A stretch of 64,000 bases of DNA from Anodontia alba (Eukaryota > Mollusca > Bivalvia > Lucinida > Lucinidae): positions 15,239,211-15,303,210 of the forward strand of contig OZ024821.1 of the NCBI GenBank assembly GCA_964016985.1, read 5' to 3'. Made by a program: the position numbers and the translations under genes. Position 1 is the first letter of the stretch, and each line of letters opens with the position of its first letter. The notes beneath the pieces were generated by a model. The model saw nothing but the letters and a program-made list of their open reading frames with translations, had not been told where the DNA came from and made no database searches. Shown in pieces: positions 49,150-61,366 of the stretch.

Positions 49150-49870
49150 AAAGCTGAATAGGTGTTGGTTACCTTGATCTCATGTTCATGACCACAGCAT
49201 GCAAAGATTGTCAAATTTGTCAGCATCAGCATCAGTATTGCCAGTTTTGAGCATTCTGTCTTTTGAACTAAAGTGTCGATATTTACCAAATTTGCATGAG
49301 TATATTGGGGAAAAGCCAATTAGCTTTTGATGACCTTTATCACATTTACAAGGTCAAAAGTATGCAAAGATTGTGAAGTTTACCACAGAAAACCACTACC
49401 CTACCCAGAATCAGTAGATGGACTGATCAATGTTGGTAATAATATAACAGGAAAGATCTTAAGCGATGATAAGATTTGGTGACCTTGATCCCATTTTCAA
49501 GGTCACCCGGGAACTTAAGACTCGAGGAAAATCTTTTCGTCACCCTGTCTTCAGAATCAATGGCTGTATTCTGGTCAAACCTGGTGACATGATATAATGG
49601 AGATGATAAGATTTTTCGAGGTCAACATAAGACTAAAGAAAGGGTTTTTCCCCGCAATATTGCAATTTCATCAGAACCAATGGATGTATTCTGGTCAAAT
49701 TTGGGACATCAGATAATTGGCATGATCTTAAGTGCTTATTAGATTAGAATTTGGTGACCATGACCCAATTTTCAAGATCACCATGGTGGTTAGCCTGTGG
49801 AACAACCTGTCTCCAGAACCAATGGTCAAATTTGGGATAAAATATAAATGGGTTGATCTCGTAGGCATAA
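49150..49870. repeat. Degenerate tandem repeat (period about 155-160 bp)
   Basis: Blocks like ggtgaccttgatcccatttt, caaggtcacc and ccaatggatgtattctggtc recur near 49170, 49331, 49486, 49620 and 49754. 48885-49150 is unique. Confidence 0.6.
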
Positions 49871-50044
49871 GACGATTTGTAGGACATGTCTATTTCTAGT
49901 TAACCTAAGTATTTAGACAGTCAGGCCTGAGCAAAGTGGAGGCCCAGGTCAGGCACAATAGAATGTATTGGTATATCTACTGTAGTTGTTTGTAATTTAC
50001 CAAAAGTAGGTCATTGACATGAGTCAGCACACAATAAGACCTGT

Positions 50045-50480
50045 CATTACGAAAACAAGCCTACTCAAATTTATTGAAAATTTTACAACGAAAAATGGAA
50101 AATTTTCAGAAAAAAAATTCTGATATTTTTCATATTCCTGCTCAAAACATAGATTGTTGGTACTCGTTGGAACTGCCTTGGCGAGGCGGTTATAAAGGAT
50201 ACCCACAATCTATGTTTAGAGCAAAATAAGAAAAATAATGTATACCCCTGTAAACCCCCGTTTTACTATATAAAAGTGGGGTTTAAGGGGGTCAAAATGA
50301 TATCGGCGTGTTTTCGTGATGGTGACCAGCAAAGACTCAGATCAGCCCATACGTCCACCCAGTATGGCAATAGTTCTTGTGCATTCCTCTTTGAATAGCG
50401 TAAAGACCGCAGAAGGCACATGCGATCAGCAAAGACTGATCAGACTGTGCGGATGCAGGCTGATCTGAGTCTTCGCTTGT
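50045..50480. repeat. A-family MITE and S-type palindromes
   Basis: 50045-50321 is A (cattacgaaaacaagcctac; gcgtgttttcgtgatg). 50330-50480 has palindromic agactcagatcagcc-type pieces, which recur at 52240-52400 and 58560-58650. Confidence 0.65.
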
Positions 50481-50529
50481 CGCACAGGTCTAATTGTAGG
50501 ATTTGTCGTGCGCTGGCTCATATATATAT

Positions 50530-51640
50530 GGACCTATGACCTACATTTTTCAGAAAAAAAAAAATCATTTGCCCGCGGTAAATCTCCTGTAAGGCTTGGA
50601 CTGACCAAGTCTGCATGTTTGCCATATTTTATTGGAATCGTCTGCCTAGCAAAAGATTCGTGTGAAGTCTGAAGCGTTATTTTCTTTGTTTTTAATGCCA
50701 TAATTTTGAACGACACTGCCTCTTATCAGAACTGTCTCAGGTAATTCCAATGAGCTGTCACAAGATGTTTCCATTTTAACCGTTTACGTTTTTTAGTCTG
50801 AACACCAGAACATATATTTGGCTTCACTCGCCTTCACCCCTGAGTTTCTTAAGTGGACTATTCCATTTTAGAATTTGGACACATTCACTGTTGCAAATAT
50901 TTTAGGAGGTAGTGGGGCATTTGAAACTGAATGGCAAACAGAGATGGCTTGTTACAAGCTAATGACTATCTTTTGGTCTGCAAATGAGGCCCTTACATCA
51001 TATACGAACTGCTATGCAGTATCAGCACTTCTGCTCGTCTATGTACGAGATCCCCATTGAGAGTCGGTCAAAAATTACGTAGATACTTTTCCCCCGCGTT
51101 CAGCCTAGCCCTTGTTCAAAGCGTCGTTAGCTTAACGAGCTCGTTAAGGGTCATTTCGTTAACTGTTTTAGCGGATTCAATATACAATATTCTGATATTT
51201 TTTGCTGAAAAAATGTGAGTAGCTTTTGCAGTGCAAAAGCTACTCACATTTTTTCAGCAAAAAATTTCAGCATATTTGCGTATCACGCGATGTAAATTTT
51301 AACGAATTGTTAACTAACGACGTCGTTAGCTTTGAACAACTGGGCCCAGAATGCGATCAAAATGTAATTCTGTCGCCACAGTAAGAGGTTACTTCTACTA
51401 GCGGCAACAGTGGCGGGTTATTAACCTCGGCCATTTTAGACTGAAAAGACTCATCCACATTATATACTGGACAAGTCGAATTTCAATTTTAGGTATGTCA
51501 GGCTATGTGATTTCGATATTTCTAGACAAAAAAAATGACTAAATTATTTGCAAACAGTAGAGAATGCGGCGTCTTATCTGGGTCTACACTATTTGCCAAT
51601 TACTCTTTTGAGGGTCTCCAGAGAGAAATAGACTGTGTGT
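50530..51640. repeat. H-like, M fragment, E and N elements
   Basis: 50530-50715 is H-like; 50830-50960 an M fragment; 51113-51350 E with intact ends except for a clipped left edge; 51427-51620 N (left part gactgaaaagactcatccac). No gene. Confidence 0.55.
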
Positions 51641-51719
51641 GTGTGTGTGGTGTGTGCAGTGACCTATAAGATAAGATGTATCTTGTAGGTCACTGGTGTG
51701 TGTGTGTGTGTATGTGTGG

Positions 51720-51753
<34 letters not shown>
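51633..51753. repeat. GT microsatellite with internal hairpin
   Basis: GT runs at 51634-51652, 51695-51716 and 51725-51753 are split by agtgacctataagata / tatcttgtaggtcact, an inverted repeat with one mismatch. Confidence 0.75.
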
Positions 51754-51755
<2 letters not shown>

Positions 51756-51877
51756 CTTTATTTCAAAAGGTTGTTTTAGATTTTTATTTATGTTCCAGCG
51801 TACAGTTGAAACGGAAGTAGTTTTGCAATCTTCCAATTTCGAAGCTTCCAAATTGTTCAAGATTGAGCCATTCTCGA

Positions 51878-52157
51878 CATTACGAAAACATGCCTATTCA
51901 AATATACTGAATATTTTACCACCACAAAATGAATATTTTCAGATGAAAAATTCTGATAATTTTCATATTTCTGCTCAAAACATAGATTGGGGGTACTCGT
52001 TAGAACCGCCTCGGCAAGGCGGTTGTAATGAGTACCCACAATCTATGTTTTTGAGCAGAAATAAGAATAAATAATGTATACCCCTGTAAACCCCAGTTTT
52101 ACTATATAAAAGTGGGGTTTAAGGGGGTCAAAATTTTATAGGCATGTTTTCGTGATG
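51878..52157. mobile_element. A-family MITE
   Basis: Ends cattacgaaaacatgcctat and ataggcatgttttcgtgatg. Opposite orientation to 19152. Hairpin loop gcctcggcaaggc. Confidence 0.85.
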
Positions 52158-52927
52158 GAGGAGCCATTACTTGATGCTTACAGCCTGATTGACACCACGA
52201 ACTGTAAATTGAGCCGGACGCAGCATTTCCTACAAGAATGCAAGTACACCAAACGAAGACTCAGATCAGCCTGCTCGTCCGTACAGGCTGATCAGAGTAT
52301 TCACTATGCATTCTATGGATAGATAAGGACCCAAAGCATCTTCATGCGACCAGCTGAGACTCTGATCAGATTGCACGAATCCGCAGGCTGATCTATATTC
52401 GCTGGGCGCACATGCAATATTGTGGGAAATGCTGTGCCCCGGCTCAATTTCTGAATTTAAAAAATTGCTCATTCAGTAAGAGAAAGAGTCATAACTCTTA
52501 AAGGATGCAAAAGAATTAATTACGAATCTGTATTTTTTTTTTTTTTTTTGCAGTTGGCCGTCTGACTAATCTAATTTGGCACTATGAGACTTATTGGTGT
52601 TGATAAAACCGCACGCGAAAAAAAAGAGTAATTTTGTTGAGTATTGCAAGTGAAAACGAAATGCAAACATATACATGTACTTATTTGATAACAGTAACTA
52701 TGAGCAAATGGCTCAAGTTTTTAAACTTTAGAACTCCCTGGGCAAATTCAGCATACAGCAAAATTTCTTGTTTACCTTCCAAAGAAAATAAGGTTTAACA
52801 TTCCATGTAACGTGTCTCCTATAAGAAGGTAATATGCACGAAATATAAATTCCTATTTTTGAAAAATAAAACAGAACATGTATTTCAAAATATCGTCTGC
52901 TGAAAATTTTACCCAGCACACAAATCG
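52158..52927. repeat. S palindromes, poly(T), H element next to the B-box gene
   Basis: 52240-52400 is S-type; 52527-52550 poly(T); 52727-52930 is an H-type copy that ends at the tail of the B-box/NHL-like gene, so the last few codons of the shifted frame may be element-derived. Confidence 0.5.
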
Positions 52928-53217
52928 TTAAGCTAAAGAGTAAACCTTGAAAAACTTGGACTTAAAGAAGGTTAATAAAATGGCTGAACTGTGCGGTTTC
53001 TGAATGTAACAGAGAGCCTGTGGTCTGTACATACGTGCTTTATCCCTAACCAAAACATCACCAACTTTGTCCCCTTCCGGACTAAGCTGAATAACATTGT
53101 GAGAATTCTGTCCACAAACAAAAATATTTCCGTCTACGTCTGTTGCTATACCACGTGGCGATTCTAAGTCGCTATTTCTGTAAACTGAAACAATTCGTCC
53201 GTCAGTACCAAGAGTTA
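52928..53217 (-). pseudogene. Frame-shifted C-terminal tail of the B-box/NHL-like gene
   Basis: Directly past the stop at 53215-53217, another frame continues the same propeller fold: ITLGTDGRIVSVYRNS, SPRGIATDVDGNIFVCGQ, HNVIQLSPEGDKV, and runs about 95 codons to TAA at 52928. One missing base around 53217-53224 explains it. Either the gene is a recent pseudogene, the allele is broken, or the assembly has a single-base error. The rest of the ORF is clean, which favours recent loss or an error. Confidence 0.8.
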
Positions 53218-54696
53218 TGACTCATTTTCTCTGTCTGTCACATGCAGCAGAGTGCCGTCTGGGCTAACAGCTATGTTTCTGGGAGTCGAGAAAATGAAAT
53301 CGCCATCACGAGTTTTCTCAAAAACGCGTAGCATCCTTCCCGACATATTGTAAACACGTATCTGTGGTCTGTTTTCATACTGCCCAGCAACACATGCAAC
53401 GAAAATCTCATCAGAATTACAAGCGACGCCATAACAGGTGACGCCAAGTTTCATTGTTCTAGTGAGTTTCAATTTTTTGTCTACTGCTACAAACTGCAGT
53501 TGTTTTTCTTCACGCAGACTTACAACAACTTCGTTTTCACCAACTAAGCAAACGCCATACGGTTTTCCTGGTAAGTCTACGTGATCAGTTACCTTGTAAT
53601 TATTATTAACCATCTTTAGCCGTTTGTGGTGAACATTAGTGAGAATAACTTTTCCATCCATCAGACAGAGTGCACCAGGATTATCTTCACAAGAGCCAAT
53701 ATCACTAGACATAGCCATGCTATACTCGGCATCAAATTGTGCTTTGAACGAATGTCTGTCTTCACCGAATTTACCGAGGGTGTCCATGTGGTTTAATAGT
53801 GTTTCTAAGGTTCGATCTGGAGAAAATGTAAGGTTTTCCTTTCCAAGGTTCTTAGAAATATTCTTTGTTATCATTTTAGCCTCCTCAATGGTTTTCTTCG
53901 CCTTTTTTACTTGAACAAAAAGCTCGGGATCATTACCACAAGTCGTTTCAAGTTTTGTCGTCATATTAGCCAAGGATAAAGAAACGTCTTCACAGGTTTT
54001 GACATCATTATCTATTTTGTTAGAAACATCACCATATCTTTCTTGAAGTTCAAGTCGTGCCGTCTTCTCTAGGTTGTCCAACACTTCGCTTATTCTGATA
54101 CGTAAATCTAAAATGTCAGTTAAGATATCTTCCTTCTGCTGTTGAACAACGGTTTGATTCTCCTCTCTCTTCATTCTCAATTCATCAACCTTTTCCTTTA
54201 TTTTCATTACATTTTCTTTTACTTCTAGTAATTCCAAACTACTTTCTATTCCAACTGCGGCTTCAGGTATATATGTGACCTCTTTGCATCCCCTATGCGC
54301 AATCGCAACACAGACGCTGCAGCATAGTTCATCGTGATCTGAACAGAATAGTTCAAAGATCTTGCCTTCGTGGTTTGTGCATTTCTCCGCTAACTGCAAT
54401 TTTTGTTTCATAGGGGGTATCACTGTTGGTTTGATCGTAATTTTGTGATCTCTCGTAACGACGAATTTTCTGTGGTCGTGCACACATTTCTCACAGAGAA
54501 ACTCGTCACAATCTTTACAGAATTTGGTGGCCTCCACCGTCCTACCCTCACGAGTACAAGGAGGGCAGTGTTGTACCTCTGCTAGTGTTGCACTTTTCGC
54601 ATCTACTGTTGAGTCTTGTATATCTGTCACATTAGATGAGTGAGAAATCTCTTTGCTAGCCTTGCCTTTTACTTCTTTATCCACTTTGGCTGACAT
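53215..54696 (-). CDS. B-box / coiled-coil / NHL-like protein, TRIM-related without RING
   Basis: Intronless ORF of 493 residues. I start at ATG 54694-54696 (MSAKVDKE), since the longer open frame upstream has no ATG. B-box 1 lies at about residues 44-85 (CPPC, CKDC, CEKC, DH), B-box 2 at about 104-145 (CTNHEG, CSDHDELCC, H). A charged coiled coil follows to about 300. The C-terminal part carries beta-propeller-type repeats (GKPYGVCLVGENEVVVS; TPRNIAVSPDGTLLHVTD). This layout is typical of TRIM2/45/56-like proteins expanded in bivalves, often called TRIM-like; without a RING, E3 ligase activity cannot be assumed. The frame stops in mid-propeller; see the tail entry. Confidence 0.85.
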   Translation of the reverse strand: MSAKVDKEVKGKASKEISHSSNVTDIQDSTVDAKSATLAEVQHCPPCTREGRTVEATKFCKDCDEFLCEKCVHDHRKFVVTRDHKITIKPTVIPPMKQKLQLAEKCTNHEGKIFELFCSDHDELCCSVCVAIAHRGCKEVTYIPEAAVGIESSLELLEVKENVMKIKEKVDELRMKREENQTVVQQQKEDILTDILDLRIRISEVLDNLEKTARLELQERYGDVSNKIDNDVKTCEDVSLSLANMTTKLETTCGNDPELFVQVKKAKKTIEEAKMITKNISKNLGKENLTFSPDRTLETLLNHMDTLGKFGEDRHSFKAQFDAEYSMAMSSDIGSCEDNPGALCLMDGKVILTNVHHKRLKMVNNNYKVTDHVDLPGKPYGVCLVGENEVVVSLREEKQLQFVAVDKKLKLTRTMKLGVTCYGVACNSDEIFVACVAGQYENRPQIRVYNMSGRMLRVFEKTRDGDFIFSTPRNIAVSPDGTLLHVTDRENES

Positions 54697-54750
54697 CGTT
54701 TGCTTAGGAATATGAATCACCTTGATTTATGTTTATAATTGCTTATTATT

Positions 54751-54964
54751 TAACCCTTCTCTTGCTAAACACGTCATGCCCTGTCTTAGCAAACAGTGTA
54801 GATCCAGATCAGTTGGCTTCCTGAAGGAAGCCAACTGATCTGGATCTGCAAAGTTTGTCATTAAATATGTGAATTTCTATCAAAAACCCAGATCAAGTAA
54901 TCTGATTGGCTGGAAATTAGAAGTGGGCGTGGCATCTTAATTTATTCAGCATGACAAGGATTAA
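54751..54964. mobile_element. F-family MITE just upstream of the B-box gene start
   Basis: Ends ttaacccttctcttgctaaa and agcatgacaaggattaa. It begins 55 bp before the ATG on the coding (minus) strand and so occupies the likely promoter or 5' UTR. No TATA box can be assigned. Confidence 0.85.
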
Positions 54965-55249
54965 ATGCAATGTAAGAACGTGTTTTAACAAATAACCATT
55001 TCCATTTTAGGCTTTTGCGTTGTGTTGAGCCGTAACATGAGACTATTTTCCTTTTGACATGTGCGTCCAGCAAAGACTCTATCAGAATGATCATGATCGG
55101 TTTTAGCTGGATGTTCCGTGAACAGTCAAGAGCCCCAGGCCCCAGGCTTCTCCGGACGAATAACGAAGACTCTAAATGAATGCGTCGATGTGCAATTTAA
55201 TCAGAATCTTTGTAGGGGGTGGAGACACGTCAAAAGTTCCATTTTCTCA

Positions 55250-55990
55250 CGTTACGATTCTATTGAGGCAAATGAATACACTTTTAAGGAGACAACTTTG
55301 TCACAATGGTTTTTAACCTTCTTTCTGAAAATGGGTCTATTCTAAAAGGAAAGAATTTGCTCCCAAGGGGAGCAAATTCTTTCCTTTTAGAGTAGATCCC
55401 TTTTTAAAAGGGATTTGATGCACAAGAAAGCAAACGGGATATCACAAAAGCTGTCTCCCTTGGAGAAAATGGCATAAAATCTACCAACTGTATATCAAGT
55501 CGTCTTAATTTTACATCCAGATGTTCGTTGTGTACGTTGATCTTCCTATCTTCCAACACCCCGCTGTATTTTGTTATTGATTTTTTATTAGTCTTTTTCC
55601 ATCTATGTTCATTATTAAATTGATCACTGAAAAAAAAAAGCCAAATCATAGTAATGTTTACAATTACTTTATCATCTGTTTTGAACAAAACACTTCTAGT
55701 TTTACTGCAACGCATTACTTTTGTCAGGAACAATTCACTCAGTCAGCTGCTTCGATAAGCATGGATAGTCTATTGTTTTTACCAGTCGATATCATTGACT
55801 ATACGATATGTGGACAAACAGATCCATGATGAATTGGTGTTTTACGTCCCTTTCGACATTATTGAAGTCATATCGAGACGATGGAAGGGTGATAATGAAT
55901 GGCTTTGTGCAATAAACCGCCGTAAGTCATGAGCTGATTCCCACCTCCAGCGGGACTTGAACCTATGACCTCATGATCCAAAGTCGACAA
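55250..55990. repeat. I element and reversed SINE of the second family
   Basis: 55250-55460 is I with ctaaaaggaaagaatttgct arms. 55825-55985 is the reverse of the SINE at 30105 (gttttacgtccctttcgaca; gcgggacttgaacct B box). 55460-55825 is unique. Confidence 0.6.
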
Positions 55991-57090
55991 ACAGGTCCAG
56001 GCAAACAACGTAGACGCAGATCAAACTGTTCCTGAAGGAGGAGTTTGATCATGATTTCCACTCTTCCAGCCAGCACTTAAAGAGGGTCCAATGGATTTAA
56101 TAAAATTTTAGAATGGTTACGTTAAAGGGATAATGGGGTCAGAATGTGCTAACACCGCAAATAAAACTATGGTTTGTTTCGCCCTTTCAGAAGGCGGCGA
56201 AAATATTAACCCGGGTCCTGCTGAACCCGGATATGCCCTACATATGCAAAGGATCTGCACTGTTTTCATTAAGTATGTGAATTTGTATCAACAATCTGTA
56301 TCGTCATCTCAGGCTGAAAAGTCATGGACTGGTCCAATGCTATTATTTTTTATGGACTTCTCAACGTTATTATAACCAAGTATTAGATTTCACAAATAGC
56401 TTGGTCTACGCTTAGCACACATTAGCCACTGGCCACATTGTATGCTAAGCCGCCTAGACCAAGCTTATCGTGAAAGAATATACATGTACTTGTTCAGGTG
56501 TACTTTTACGATATCCTTTACAAGTAAAGAACTGGCGATGTCATCGATATCATGGCTTCTAATGGTACACGTGATTCCTTGCTAGTTCTATATCGTTGCG
56601 ACGGTCGACGTCCAAATGACACTCGTAATGTGCATGTTGGGAATGTTAATGAGACAATACGAAAATAACGTTCACATATAAATTTAAAGTAATGACATTT
56701 TTTTTTTCATTTTTTGTTGATTTCTTATCAAAATTTTCTGTCAAGACTGATATTATCAGGCTTACGAGTCGTGCATTTACATGTATCAAGAACAAAAGGT
56801 GGAAAACTTTACAATTCCTTATTCAGGGACTGGGTGGGGTGGGGAGTGGTCGTTGGATTGTATGTGGGCGAGAGGGGTGATGGGAAGACAGGGTAGGGAG
56901 GATACTGTAAATAGCTAATCAGTATGAATTTAGTATTTTAATCAGTCCTAAATCGTTCAATATTAACACAGTTAATCACATTTATCATCCAATTTTGGAA
57001 CAATACCTCGCCCAATATTTATATAAGGGGCTTATCTATTTTAGGGAGGGGATAGTCGGAGGTGGGGGGGGGGGGGCGTGGGGTCCTCAT

Positions 57091-57151
<61 letters not shown>

Positions 57152-57580
57152 GGGAGGGCGGGGGGAGGGGGTCTTGATTTTACAAGGTGTAGGGACGGTC
57201 TTTCATTTTTCTCTGTTAGATAAGGGATATCATTTTTCCTCACCGAGGTGATTTTAATGACTACCCAAAAGAGAGAACTATTAAATATTATCCCTAAATT
57301 ATCATCAAATACCCACCCTTATCTGTTGCTCTCTACAGTCATTTTATTTTGTCAATTTTGTCAGCACGAAATGTTGATTTGTTTTATTATTAAATTTCAA
57401 ATGAAGACTGCTCAGTTTGGACATTGTACGATTGCTATAATGTATATTGGAACTATTTTTAATAAATTTCTTCCTGACATTCGATGGTCTAATATTTTAC
57501 TTGTATTGCTCTTTTCTGCACTGACAAGCAACACTGTAATTAAGGTCATGTCGAGTCGGTCAGTTAACCTACTTCACACT
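55991..57580. repeat. Core hairpin, truncated F, hairpin and GT microsatellite
   Basis: 55995-56070 core hairpin; 56205-56310 truncated F; 56390-56465 hairpin with agcttggtctacg / ctagaccaagctt; 57063-57077 G run; 57093-57150 about 28 GT units. No gene in 56470-57060. Confidence 0.55.
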
Positions 57581-57591
57581 TCATTACGAAA

Positions 57592-58412
57592 ATACGTCTA
57601 TTCAAATATATTGAAAATTTTGCAACCAAAAAGGGAAAATTTCCAGATAAAAAAATTCTGGTGTTTTTCATGTTTCTGCTCAAAACATAGATTATGGGTA
57701 CTCGTTAGAACCGCCTCGGCGAGGCGGTTCTAACGAGTACACATAATCTATGTTTTTGAGCAGAAATAAGAAAAAATAATGTATACCTCTGTAAACCCCA
57801 GTTTTACTGTATATGTGGGGTTTAAGGGGGTCTAAACTATAATGTTTTCCTAGGTAGGTTTACTTCTCTACTTCTCTTACTTCTCTAAGCGGTAACCAGT
57901 ACTTGTAGGCCTGACTGACAACTGCCTTCTTGATTCAGCGGGAGGAGAATGACCGTAGTTTGACCGTAGTTCTAAATGATTTCATGATCAATATCCACAA
58001 AAGTTATGTGGCCGATTCGAACTTGCGACCCCCGGATTTGCAGTTAGACGTGCTAGCTACTGTACTATGGAGCCCGACCGTTATGAGGTGGGGAGGTATA
58101 TATATTTTTTGTAAGGTCAAGTGTGTTTGGTGTGTAGGGTTTGGGTGGGGTGGGGATGGGATGGGGTGGGGTGGGGAAGGTGGGGGTGTGGTAGTCTGGT
58201 GTGGAACAGGGATGAGGAGCCCATTCCCTCTGTATATAAAAATGATGAGTCCTTAACTCTGAGGTCCCTAAACGCTAATCAGTAAACCCTATCTTGATAT
58301 ACAATATGGTAAAATATGTCGATTTTTTTCATAAAGCGAAACTTTAACTAGAACTAGAACATTCGGTCGATGTCAAAAAAGAGAGCACATCATTCAATCC
58401 TGTGCGGCAGTG

Positions 58413-58451
<39 letters not shown>

Positions 58452-58660
58452 CCGCAACGTAAGGAAACATACCTTTCACCATGTGCACCTAGCTGAGACT
58501 CAAACCAACCTGCGCAGCCGCGCAATCTACTAGTCTTCTTTGTCTGCATGAAGAGACTTTGCATCCGAGGCTATCCGAAATGCGTCCAGTGAAGATTCTG
58601 ATCAGACTGCGCGAATGCGCAGGCTGATCTGAATTTTTACCGGGCGCGCATCCCGGAAGG
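57592..58660. repeat. A MITE, reversed SINE, G-rich tract, GT repeat, S palindrome
   Basis: 57592-57855 is A with a lost right end. 57886-58090 is a SINE in reverse (ggtaaccagtacttg; gattcgaacttgcgaccc). 58138-58195 is G-rich. 58421-58450 is GT. 58560-58650 is S-type. Confidence 0.65.
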
Positions 58661-60268
58661 TACGTTTTCTTACGCTGTGGCTTATATATCAAAACGTCGA
58701 ATTTTTCATAAATCGAAACTGAAACTAAGAAGTGGGACATCATTCAATGCGTCAATGCATGTTCACGCAGTCATGTCATGAACAAAAAAATCTTCGAACA
58801 TGCGCGGACTGCTATAACGTGACAGATATCAGGTAGACTAGCTACAAATCGGGTATCAATATCATTTTCATCAGTGAATCTTAAATTATTGTTAATGTAC
58901 TTAGTGAATTTAAGGCTTTCTACTGCCTAGTATGCTTGTCCGCTCACCCCCCGGCCCCCAGCCTCTCCACCCCCGTTTGTGCTTTTGATAGCAGCAGCTT
59001 ATCTTGGCTTGGTGCCAGAGACCACATGTTAAAGACTGGCTATACAAGGTATCATAATAAATTCGAACAAGCTTATACATAAGCTTATATCGTGTATATA
59101 TGAACTTGGACCCAATATACATGGTATTATAAGGTCCGAGATATGAAGTAAGCTTATATATGAATACACTTATACACACGCTTATACATGTATATAGTAA
59201 GCTTATAGTGAGGAGTGATGAAACGTGACATCAAGGTCTATGAGCTAGTCTACAGATCACCCTGATCCGAGTTTTTTTTTTCAGAGGCGGGGTGGGGGGC
59301 GGGGGGGGGGGGGCAACTCTGTTAACATGTTTTTTCCCCTCCATTCTGAACAGGGGTCTACTCTAAAAGGAAAGAATTTGCTCCCCCTTGGGAGCAAATT
59401 CTTTCCTTTTAGAGCAGACCCCTTTTGAGAAGGGGCTTGACGTGCGGGAAAGCAAGCCGGAAGTTAGAAAAGTTGTCTGCCTTGTCACAAAGGGGGAGAT
59501 ATCAACCTTGAGTATCCATTCCCTCTTAACCCATTGTAGATTGAATGTTCTGCGGCGTCTGATCTGGGTCTGCACTGTTTGCCAAATACCCTTTTTGGGG
59601 TCTCCCGACTACAATCGGGAACTGTGCCTTTTCACTTGTCGATTCAGCTGATACTTGGTAAAAGAGTCACCCATACTCGAAAATGAAAGTAAAATTCCAG
59701 TAAAATATCCGCTTGGTTATACGCAAAAGGTGAATGTCATTTCAAGGTAACATGCGGATGGGACAGATTTGTCTCAGACAGGAAAATATTTTATCGGTGA
59801 TTAAAAAAACAACTAATGGTAAATTTTATTTTTATTACGTTCTCTCTCTCTCTCTCTCTGTCGTCCGTCCACCCGCGCTCCCTCCCATCTATCTATCCTC
59901 GGGGGTTGGGGGGGGGGAGGGGATCCTCGGGGGTTGGGGGGGAGGGGGAGGGGGAGGGGGGAAGGGGGTAACTTAGGGGTAATTTTGGTACGGGTGTGCG
60001 AGCCAGTATTTCAAAACCTACCCCATTCATATACCTGGCCTTTGGAAAAAAGAACCCATTCATTACATAATCATCCAAAATGTTGACCTATTCATATACA
60101 GCCCTTTGGTTTTTTTGTGATAATTTATTACTTGTTGTTAGACAAATATCACAGTCAATTCATTGAATACCAAAAGAACAAGCAGCTTCGAAAAATTTCT
60201 GAGTAAAAAATATATGCATATACCAGGATATCAGAAAAATGGGGCCTTTCACATAGGAATCCAGAAAA
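58661..60268. repeat. Unique DNA, I and N elements, CT and G-rich tracts
   Basis: 58661-59330 is unique with a few agcttata repeats (59085-59210). 59330-59470 is I; 59525-59620 an N remnant; 59841-59860 a CT run; 59899-59967 G-rich with two ctcgggggttggggg copies. 60000-60268 has degenerate repeats of ccattcatatac type. Confidence 0.5.
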
Positions 60269-60421
60269 ATCAGGTCATTCATATACTTTTTGTTGAAAAA
60301 AGGGGGCCAATCATATACCTGGCAGCGCTGAAAAAGGGGGCCATTCGGCACGCACACCCGTACTATGCCATATATAGGAAGTTACCCCCCCCCCCCCCCA
60401 CACACACACACACCCCCCGAG

Positions 60422-60469
<48 letters not shown>
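60422..60469. repeat. TATC microsatellite, 12 units
   Basis: Twelve uninterrupted units, preceded by C14 and CA runs at 60387-60412. Confidence 0.9.
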
Positions 60470-60968
60470 GCTAGTTAAATAAGCGATTTGAACTCTGTGA
60501 TCTCTGCAGCAATGACACATAGCCAGAAAGAATACTAAACAGGGCATTTATTTTATTTATTTTTATTTAAACAATGTTTATAGAGGGTAACGCAATTAGC
60601 TAATACAACTATTCTACCTTGCGGTCCTCTGCAACAATAAAACATGCATAAAATATACATATATACAAGAACATATGATGTACATCGAACACAGCAATGG
60701 AAGTGCGAGAACCTCCATTGCCATTCGATAATTTTCATTAAAAAAAAAAAAAAAAAAAACTGGATAAAAACCGAGCGTATAAAAATGAAACATAAGACTA
60801 TGCTAAAACATGTAAAAGAACATCAAGTTTAAGATTTACAGAGAATTCACATATATAGTGCTGATTAGTTAAGATTAAGAACATGCATAAAAAGAGTCAT
60901 AGCATAGTTTGATCAAGCTGCCAATAAACTGGACACAACTGTGAGTCCTCTGTAGTAAATAAAATATT

Positions 60969-61366
60969 CTAATATGTTGTTTTGATTCTCTTTTTAAAAG
61001 TGGTAAGAGAGTCGGAGTCTCTGGCTGTTTGAGGAAGAGCATTCCATAACTTAGGGACTGAGCAGGAAAATGAGCCCTTATAAATTTCAGTACGTGCCAA
61101 TGGTATATATAGGGTGCTATTGACAGATGATCGCAAGTTTAATGAATGAGTTTCAGACAAAGGCTTCAGGAGAGATGATATATAGTCAGGTGTAAGGTTA
61201 TTAAGGGCTTTATACGTGTAAACTGCTTTATTGTATTTTATTCTTTCGTCGACTGGGGACCACTTGAGCTCTCGGAACAGTTGAGAAGATGGTGTACTTA
61301 TATCCGTTTTAAGTATAATTCTTGCTGCGCGTTTCTGTAGTTTGGTCAGTCTTTCTAAATTCGCTT
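60969..61366 (-). pseudogene. C-terminal end of a second LINE reverse transcriptase
   Basis: One open frame of about 130 codons ends at TAG 60969. It reads ERLTKLQKRAARIILK, LFRELKWSPVDERIKYNKA, TYKALNNLTPDYISS and SCSVPKLWNALPQTARDSD. This is the conserved tail of non-LTR RT proteins (the thumb to C-terminus region). The 5' part is cut at 61366, exactly where a 45-bp inverted repeat begins. Probable 3' UTR runs down to about 60545. Confidence 0.85.

Noticed and set aside
58130..58256. Gly/Trp-rich frame near 57930-58256
   Set aside because: It is a G-rich low-complexity tract overlapping a reversed SINE, with no gene signals.
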